The notes under the pieces are model-generated. The model worked only from the letters and a program-made list of their open reading frames with translations. It was not told where the DNA came from and searched no databases. Position numbers and translations under genes: made by a program. From NCBI GenBank assembly GCA_032622095.1, contig CP136067.1, forward strand, positions 198,610,052-198,674,051: a DNA stretch of 64,000 bases. Direction: 5' to 3'. How positions within the stretch are numbered: the stretch's first letter is position 1; every line of letters starts with the position of its first letter. Shown here piece after piece: positions 56,485 to 64,000 of the stretch. Source of the DNA: Siphonodentalium dalli (Eukaryota > Mollusca > Scaphopoda > Gadilida > Siphonodentaliidae).

Positions 56485-58075
56485 TGGTCTGATGGTCTCT
56501 TAAGGGTAATGTATCGTGACTTATGCACTGCCACAAATACTATCAAAATTAGTACTTAAAATGTGATTGTGTCCACTAAATGATGTCACGTGTGACAGTG
56601 ACCGTATTATACCAAATGCATCATATAACAAATTGAACAGTGATTGCGGCCTACTTTTTGTGCATTATGGTGGGGATTGCTTTTATGACTAACGCACTAG
56701 GGGTAGCAAAATATGCGACAATTATAAAAAATATCACATTTTTTCGAATGACATCGACCTTAGCAATTGACCTTGACCATATATGTCAAAGTGACTCAGT
56801 CTGCTTGATGAACCATTATTGGCACTATAAGTTAATACAATTTCTTCAAACACATTGTTTGTTGGTTCTCAAGATTGGACTTTTTCAATTTTTCTCCAAA
56901 TATTTTATGCCATGGAAACCTTGATTTTATCCCGACACAGCACCCCACCCGGGCACCCCCCCCCCTCCAAAAAGATTTCCCTATGAATAAGCAACTTATC
57001 TTTAAAGTTTCATGCTTTAGTCACTAAAGTCACGATTCAACCCCTAAGGGACTCCACTATTGGTATTTAGTGCCAAATTGCAGCCAATTTGATATTGTAA
57101 CAGTATAGGCCTACTATGTTGGGCCATACCGTACACTCCATATTATTCACTGTATTATGCTCTAAATCTATGTATTTTCATGCACGCAAACTCAAGATCA
57201 TCACAAAGTATAATTATTCGCATATTTTCTGTAGTAGATGCCATAACATGGATCAAAAACGATCGTTTGAGGCTGGTTGCTATGGACAAACAATTTCATA
57301 GCAACGGTTGCTAAGGAAACCACACAAGAACATAGACACATCAGCAGCAATCAGATTACCATACATCACTGGTCCTTGGTACAATGCATCAAGGATATGT
57401 TGGCATATTGTACTAAAAATGCTTAACAAAAAAACATTTGGGGTGCTTGCCTCCTGACTAATGTACCGATTTCAATAAAAACAATTATGCAATCTCATTA
57501 GGACCGCCTCTCCGCATGATGCTAATTGCGGTGCGGTCTGACTTTCTTTTTTAAATTACGCCTTACTTTTCGACTTATTCTGTCCGACTTAATAACTTTA
57601 ACAAATATGAACCGATTTAAATAATTTTTGGTATACATGCTTCCCACAACACCATCTATACATGATGCGGCTCAGGGTTGGCTCGGACTATTTCCCTAAC
57701 ATTATACTTCATTTTCGACTCATTTTGACTTAGAACATTTTGGGATTCTTTTTTTGTGGATGCTATCAAGTTAGGATATTTTTCCGGAAGTTTCTTCGAA
57801 TATGGGTTCGGAACAATGATTTTTACCACAGTTAAGTTGCGTTTCATTTTCTACCCTTGTTTGGGTTTCTGCAATCATTCGAACAAATATGAACCAATTT
57901 GAATATTGTTTTCTGTACAAGCTTCTTGCGACACCATATCGATATTATTAATCCAAATTTTTCTTTAAAGTTAAAAATCTTTTTTGTTGGGTTTACGGAT
58001 AATGCGGGTTGAATTTGCCACGGTGGGGGTATGCTAGCACACGAGTGCACACCTCTTGTTGTGCTTGCCTATGTT

Positions 58076-58198
58076 TCCAATTGAAGCGTTACTGGTCTAA
58101 TGGCAGGAAATACAGTTGTATTTATACAACAATTTTACTCTTCATTTGTTATAGGTTTTCGTCTCAAGTATTATGACCATATCTACCGACGTCATAGT
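58076..58198 (+). repeat. Dispersed repeat F, copy 2
   Basis: CAATTGAAGCGTTACTGGTC, ACTCTTCATTTG, CGTCTCAAGTATTATGACCA and TCTACCGAC parallel 38745-38902. Confidence 0.75.
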
Positions 58199-59732
58199 AA
58201 TATACATGGCCTTCCATACACCCATTAGAAATATATGTATTAGCCAATGACACAGCTCAGATATGCTCCCAAATCTGCAACGTAGTCAAGAGGTTATTCG
58301 AGGCCAGATCACAGCTAAACTAGACAAACTACGTGGTGTTGAATCGTGTATGATAACTATAGTCGCCACTACACATCCGTCAATATCTTCTCAAGAACCT
58401 CAAGTCAGAATTGAGTTATATATATTGTGGATGGTCCCCAGGTGACTGGTTTCTGATTTATTCAAATTGGGTCGCCGGGTCAAAAAGGGGTCAAGCTTTT
58501 TCCGTCCATATTAATTCTTAAAACATCTCAAGAACTATCGGGGCTATCTAGCTTATATTTGGCATGGATAGTCCTTGAGTGACAGGAATGCAACAAGGAC
58601 GGAGCAAGGACAATAACTGTTCTATCCATAATAATTGTTAAAATGTCTTCTTATCAAGAACCATCCGACCTATATTCAGCTTATATTTGGTATGGAGAGT
58701 CATTGTGTAACAGTGATTCAGATTAGTTCAAATGGGGTCACCAGGTCAAATAGGGGTAGACACAGGGACATAACTTGTTCCCTCTATAGTATTTCATAAA
58801 ACACATCAAGAACCACCAGGCATATTATGCTTATATTTGGTAAGGAGGTCTTTGTGATATTTGTTCAAATTGGGTATTCAATACTGGCGGAGCCTGGGAC
58901 ATAACTATTTTCCTCAATGGTTAATCTTTAAAATGTTCTCAAGAGCCATCAGTCCTTTTTAGCCTATATATAGTTTGGAATGTCCTTGTGTTAGATTTGT
59001 TATAATGGGTCCGACCAGTCAAATAATGTCGTTTTGGTGTGTAGGATCCATCGATAGTTGGGAATCAAATATATTTGAATGGTCGGCCATTAAAAAGGAA
59101 GGGGGCAAGTCAGGTTGAAGGCATCACTTCCAATGTAAGGGGGATATGAAAAGGAATTTTACAAACTTGGGAGTATGTTTGTTTCAGTTGGGATGGGACC
59201 TCCTGTGGTCTATGTTGGGGGGTGGGTCGGGCGTGCAATTTAAAGTTTAAGGGGTTGACACCCCCTGCTCAATGGAGACCCTCTAAAGACGTCCCTGTTT
59301 AGAACTACTTGTTCTTAAGTGATATCGACATGTACTAGCTGTCGTAATCTTCAGAGTCCGAGTCTTCTCATATCAGTCTTTGTATTGAATTTCGTGTGAG
59401 CGACTCAACAGGAAATAGTGCCAGGTGACTTTTGACTTCCGGTTTGTTGTCTGTTTACATTATGTACGCTACGTCTCAAATTACTATGGCTTCCAATATT
59501 TTTCATACAAACTATAATAAATGAAGAGTTTGAAAAGTTATTTCATTAAATATACGCCATTAAATACGCCACAGAGACAGAGTCTTTATTTTTCTGGGAC
59601 TATTTCTTTATGCGGGAAAACGACGCATTGTTACGTGAAACGTTATCGCATGCCCAATAGAAGCAGATGTTAGTTTCGCATCCCATTTGTTTTAATATTT
59701 AAGTATGTTTTGTCGAGGTGTTGGATCATGTA

Positions 59733-59875
59733 ATAAATAGAATCGACAACTCGTCCCCAGTTTATAGCGGAATTTACAAAACTTGCCAAAGGCTCGGTCC
59801 AGACCAAATTATACTGGACTCGTTTTGTAAATTCCGCTATAAACTGGGGACGAGTTGTATGTCGTCTATTTATTT
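59733..59875. repeat. Long hairpin in unit 2
   Basis: Copy of the 56342-56484 hairpin with identical arms. Confidence 0.85.
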
Positions 59876-61468
59876 TGGTCTGATGGTCTCTTAAGGGTAA
59901 TGTATCGTGACTTATGCACTGCCACAAATACTATCAAAATTAGTACTTAAAATGTGATTGTGTCCACTAAATGATGTCACGTGTGACAGTGACCGTATTA
60001 TACCAAATGCATCATATAACAAATTGAACAGTGATTGCGGCCTACTTTTTGTGCATTATGGTGGGGATTGCTTTTATGACTAACGCACTAGGGGTAGCAA
60101 AATATGCGACAATTATAAAAAATATCACATTTTTTCGAATGACATCGACCTTAGCAATTGACCTTGACCATATATGTCAAAGTGACTCAGTCTGCTTGAT
60201 GAACCATTATTGGCACTATAAGTTAATACAATTTCTTCAAACACATTGTTTGTTGGTTCTCAAGATTGGACTTTTTCAATTTTTCTCCAAATATTTTATG
60301 CCATGGAAACCTTGATTTTATCCCGACACAGCACCCCACCCGGGCACCCCCCCCCCCCTCCAAAAAGATTTCCCTATGAATAAGCAACTTATCTTTAAAG
60401 TTTCATGCTTTAGTCACTAAAGTCACGATTCAACCCCTAAGGGACTCCACTATTGGTATTTAGTGCCAAATTGCAGCCAATTTGATATTGTAACAGTATA
60501 GGCCTACTATGTTGGGCCATACCGTACACTCCATATTATTCACTGTATTATGCTCTAAATCTATGTATTTTCATGCACGCAAACTCAAGATCATCACAAA
60601 GTATAATTATTCGCATATTTTCTGTAGTAGATGCCATAACATGGATCAAAAACGATCGTTTGAGGCTGGTTGCTATGGACAAACAATTTCATAGCAACGG
60701 TTGCTAAGGAAACCACACAAGAACATAGACACATCAGCAGCAATCAGATTACCATACATCACTGGTCCTTGGTACAATGCATCAAGGATATGTTGGCATA
60801 TTGTACTAAAAATGCTTAACAAAAAAACATTTGGGGTGCTTGCCTCCTGACTAATGTACCGATTTCAATAAAAACAATTATGCAATCTCATTAGGACCGC
60901 CTCTCCGCATGATGCTAATTGCGGTGCGGTCTGACTTTCTTTTTTAAATTACGCCTTACTTTTCGACTTATTCTGTCCGACTTAATAACTTTAACAAATA
61001 TGAACCGATTTAAATAATTTTTGGTATACATGCTTCCCACAACACCATCTCTACATGATGCGGCTCAGGGTTGGCTCGGACTATTTCCCTAACATTATAC
61101 TTCATTTTCGACTCATTTTGACTTAGAACATTTTGGGATTCTTTTTTTGTGGATGCTATCAAGTTAGGATATTTTTCCGGAAGTTTCTTCGAATATGGGT
61201 TCGGAACAATGATTTTTACCACAGTTAAGTTGCGTTTCATTTTCTACCCTTGTTTGGGTTTCTGCAATCATTCGAACAAATATGAACCAATTTGAATATT
61301 GTTTTCTGTACAAGCTTCTTGCGACACCATATCGATATTATTAATCCAAATTTTTCTTTAAAGTTAAAAATCTTTTTTGTTGGGTTTACGGATAATGCGG
61401 GTTGAATTTGCCACGGTGGGGGTATGCTAGCACACGAGTGCACACCTCTTGTTGTGCTTGCCTATGTT

Positions 61469-61591
61469 TCCAATTGAAGCGTTACTGGTCTAATGGCAGG
61501 AAATACAGTTGTATTTATACAACAATTTTACTCTTCATTTGTTATAGGTTTTCGTCTCAAGTATTATGACCATATCTACCGACGTCATAGT
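61469..61591 (+). repeat. Dispersed repeat F, copy 3
   Basis: Duplicate of the 58076-58198 copy within unit 2. Confidence 0.8.
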
Positions 61592-61819
61592 AATATACAT
61601 GGCCTTCCATACACCCATTAGAAATATATGTATTAGCCAATGACACAGCTCAGATATGCTCCCAAATCTGCAACGTAGTCAAGAGGTTATTCGAGGCCAG
61701 ATCACAGCTAAACTAGACAAACTACGTGGTGTTGAATCGTGTATGATAACTCAACCAATTAACAAATATTTTATATATATATTATCACTATTATTCAATG
61801 TATATAATGTCAATTTATC

Positions 61820-61912
61820 GTATGATGTCACGTGATACACTGTTAATATTATTATACATGGCAACATGTCCCTATATGGTGGCGTCTTTTGCTGAATAAA
61901 TCTATCTATCTA
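61820..61912 (+). repeat. Possible retroelement 3' end
   Basis: GGCGTCTTTTGCTGAATAAA followed by TCTATCTATCTA resembles a LINE 3' end: a polyadenylation-like AATAAA and then a short tandem repeat. It could equally be the 3' end of a host transcript. No coding part seen. Confidence 0.35.
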
Positions 61913-61926
61913 ATACGACAACACTT

Positions 61927-62430
61927 GGTTATTGTGCTCTGAACATGGTAATTTTCAGAGAATTTGACTTGATTATTTTACACAATCATTACAACATGGT
62001 AATCTTGATATGTGTTTTTTCGTGGATCATTTTCACATGACCATTGTCACCCCATTAGGCAACATTAATTTGACTGCTTTGGCATGACCACGGTAGCGTA
62101 ATCTTGACAGACGGTATTATAAACTTGTTTATTTTGATCTGAACATAGTTCATTTGATAGATAATTTGACTATATTATTTTTACACAATCATAACAACAT
62201 GGTAATCATAACAACATGGTAATCATAACAACATGGTAATCATAACAACATGGTAATCATAATTGCTGTTTGTACTGGATCATATTAACATGAACATTGT
62301 CACCTTATTAGAGAATAGGAATTTGACCGCTTTGGCATGACCGTGGTAGAATAATCTTGACAGACGAAAGTTCTTGATTATTTTGGATATGAATATGGTC
62401 AATTTGATAAATAATTTGACTTTAATATCT
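61927..62430 (+). repeat. ~203-bp tandem repeat, three units
   Basis: Starts near 61927, 62127 and 62381 read TTATTNTG(C/A)TCTGAACATGG or similar. The units share AATTTGACT, TACACAATCAT, ACATGGTAATC, CATGACCATTGTCACC, TTGACCGCTTTGGCATGACC and ATCTTGACAGACG. The second unit is about 50 bp longer because of an internal 17-bp expansion (62188-62262). Confidence 0.85.
62188..62262 (+). repeat. 17-bp minisatellite
   Basis: ATCATAACAACATGGTA is repeated perfectly four times, with a partial fifth. Confidence 0.95.
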
Positions 62431-62934
62431 TGGCACATGTATGGTCATCTTTGTGATTGTGGTATGGATTTGAGTTGCGGCCATTTTGACAGCCATTTCA
62501 TGCCCACGATTGTATAATTTTATATCGGTGTTACTCTATTCCCTCCCGTACTCTAATTTATCACAAACTGGTATAACGGCATACTTTTGATGCCACAATA
62601 AATCGTATGACTTATTTCGAGAACTGGTGTAGTATAGACAACCATGTTCGACGCCATTTTGGATAACAAAGTTTCCACAAAGCGGACTTTTGCTGATTTT
62701 GGATATGTTGTTCTTGAGGCTCTTCTGTGTCGAATGACACCAAAATCAGCTTGTATCTAATTTATTCCAGGGTTTCTGCATCAACGACCATACTACTATG
62801 CACACATATGATCAAAATTTATTCAGATTTCATGTCACTATTGAATGAGAGGAGTCAATTTGTGTCATAATGTGAGTTTTCAGCATAAGATAACAGTTTC
62901 AGTATAAATGGGCATTGTTATACGTGAGTTACTG
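62431..62934. other. No gene seen
   Basis: Unrecognised sequence between two tandem arrays. Confidence 0.5.
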
Positions 62935-63790
62935 TTGATAGAAGTCAGAGAGTGTGAGTAACGATGTTGATTAGTATACAGAGAGTGTGAGTAACGATGT
63001 TGATAGAAGTCAGAGAGTGTGAGTAACGATGTTGATAGAAGTCAGAGAGTGTGAGTAACGATGTTGATTAGTAAACAGAGTGTGTGAGTAACGATATTGA
63101 TTAGTATACAGAGAGTGTGAGTAACGATGTTGATATAAGTCAGAGAGTGTGAGTAACGATGTTGATTAGTAAACAGAGAGTGTGAGTAACGATGTTGATT
63201 AGTAAACAGAGAGTGTGAGTAACGATGTTGATTAGTAAACAGAGAGTGTGAGTAACGATGTTGATAGAAATCAGAGAGTGAGTAACGATATTGATTAGTA
63301 TGCAGAGAGTGTGAGTAACGATGTTGATAGAAGTCGGAGAGTGTGAGTAACGATGTTGATTAGTAAACAGAGAGTGTGAGTAACGATGTTGATAGAAGTC
63401 AGAGAGTGTGAGTAACGATGTTAATTTGTAAACAGAGAGTGTGAGTAACGATGTTGATATAAGTCAGAGAGTGTGAGTAACGATGTTGATTAGTAAACAG
63501 AGTGTGAGTAACGATGATGATTAGTAAACAGAGAGTGTGAGTAACGATGTTGATAGAAGTCAGAGAGTGTGAGTAACGATGTTAATTAGTAAACAGAGTG
63601 TGTGAGTAACAATGTTGATGGAAGTCAGAGAGTGTGAGTAATGATGTTGATTAGTAAACAGAGAGTGTGAGTAACGATGTTGATAGAAGTCAGAGAGTGT
63701 GAGTAACGATGTTGATTAGTAAACAGAGAGTGTGAGTAACGATGTTGATAGAAGTCAGAGAGTGTGAGTAACGATGTTGATTAGTAAACA
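62935..63790 (+). repeat. 26-unit minisatellite with alternating 32- and 33-bp variants
   Basis: Each unit contains GAGAGTGTGAGTAACGATGT. It is followed by either TGATAGAAGTC (32-bp form) or TGATTAGTAAAC (33-bp form). The two forms often alternate, giving a ~65-bp higher-order period, with runs of one form in places. I count 26 GAGTAACGAT-type cores, including variants GAGTAACAAT and GAGTAATGAT. The 65-bp period is not a multiple of three, so it does not encode a repeat protein. There are no unique spacers. Confidence 0.97.
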
Positions 63791-64000
63791 GTTACGTAAG
63801 CGAGTAATGTATTGTGTATGAACTCTCAAGTGTGTCTTGTGTTGTGCCATAATATTGTGTACTCATAATATTTATCAGTTAATTTACATGTCTTGAATTT
63901 CATAGTTAACTATCCAGTATCCACCAAATATATAGAAACATATATATCATTGTATATAATTATCTTGCTACTGTAGCTTTCCCGGATTGGCTAGCACAGT
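63791..64000. other. No feature seen
   Basis: AT-rich flank of the minisatellite to the window end. Confidence 0.5.

Larger units (their letters stand above)
54963..58353 (+). repeat. 3.39-kb tandem duplication, unit 1
   Basis: Begins TAACTATAGTCGCCACTACA and ends GTTGAATCGTGTATGA. The next unit repeats it almost perfectly: by eye I find five substitutions (near 55177, 55256, 55759, 56330, 57658) and one C-run length change (10 versus 12 C near 56956). TAACT occurs at all three boundaries (54963, 58354, 61747). Contents: diverged ~150-bp subrepeats, a long hairpin, a 94-codon unrecognised frame (56640-56924), repeat F and a possible short exon near the end. Confidence 0.97.
58354..61746 (+). 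repeat. 3.39-kb tandem duplication, unit 2
   Basis: Offset 3391 bp from unit 1 (3393 after the longer C run near 60347). It runs to GTTGAATCGTGTATGA, then leaves the homology at TAACTCAACCAATTAAC. The first TAACT is shared with the start of both units. The very low divergence means either a recent event or an assembly artefact. Confidence 0.97.

Noticed and set aside
56640-56924. 94-codon frame present in both 3.39-kb units
   Set aside because: Identity follows from the recent duplication and is not evidence of selection; no recognisable motif or gene context.
62935-63790. CRISPR-like regular repeats
   Set aside because: Units are contiguous 32/33-bp copies without unique spacers; it is a eukaryotic minisatellite.
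1-64000. Bacterial, plasmid or viral origin
   Set aside because: No operon-like coding density, no long frames, and abundant eukaryotic-type SINE, LINE, hAT and Helitron-like repeats.

Overview
The window looks like AT-rich nuclear DNA of an animal, most likely a marine invertebrate and plausibly a mollusc. The pointers are a tRNA-derived SINE, non-LTR retrotransposon (LINE) C-terminal fragments, Helitron-like, hAT-like, Harbinger-like and MULE-like non-autonomous transposons, many foldback MITEs, long minisatellites, and a GGGTTTAACGTCG phrase near 32.05 kb of a kind I associate with gastropod dispersed repeats. The host call is an inference. I see no bacterial or viral gene organisation, no rRNA or CRISPR, and no intact protein-coding gene. 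The longest open frame is 170 codons and lies inside a Helitron-like repeat.

Layout. 0-5 kb: small tandem repeats, a palindromic TA-flanked MITE (2903-3096) and poly-C/poly-G repeats. 5.98-7.35 kb: a 1.36-kb element with 69-bp TIRs and a 9-bp target duplication. 10.1-13.6 kb: two abutting Helitron-like units, copies of a LINE-tail-like repeat, a 300-bp tandem duplication and a foldback. 15.1-17.1 kb: a foldback element with ~215-bp TIRs, followed by a LINE C-terminal relic (17.68-17.92 kb). 18-24 kb: a foldback MITE, 283-bp tandem units, a GGTAGTT-rich foldback, and a TA-flanked element with an internal ~140-bp tandem array (21.68-22.75 kb). 24.4-24.86 kb: a HARBI1-like transposase fragment joined to the 3' end of a TTAA-flanked MITE whose complete relative lies at 33.55-34.01 kb. 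25.9-28.3 kb: a 2.3-kb element with ~530-bp inverted arms. 29.4-30.1 kb: a hAT-type element that still carries the transposase BED-finger start. 30.5-36.7 kb: foldbacks, including a nested 1.1-kb palindrome and a 475-bp palindrome-within-palindrome MITE. 37.2-37.6 kb: a SINE. 38.1-39.3 kb: a repeat split by a retroelement tail on the minus strand. 43.8-45.3 kb: a second LINE relic and a 194-bp tandem array. 46.3-54.8 kb: two inverted copies of a >1.2-kb repeat, one interrupted by four head-to-tail Helitron-like units (47227-50471). 54.96-61.75 kb: a nearly identical 3.39-kb tandem duplication. 61.9-63.8 kb: ~203-bp tandem units and a 26-unit, 32/33-bp minisatellite.

Nothing here forms a pathway. 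The window is a record of transposition, nested insertion, internal deletion and tandem amplification. The most informative parts are the fossil coding fragments too short for ordinary ORF calling (BED finger at 29.7 kb, LINE C-termini at 17.7 and 43.9 kb, HARBI1-like at 24.4 kb), the Helitron-like array with a paralogous empty site in the same window, and the 3.39-kb duplication. All identities were read by eye; percentages and exact ends are approximate unless bases are given.
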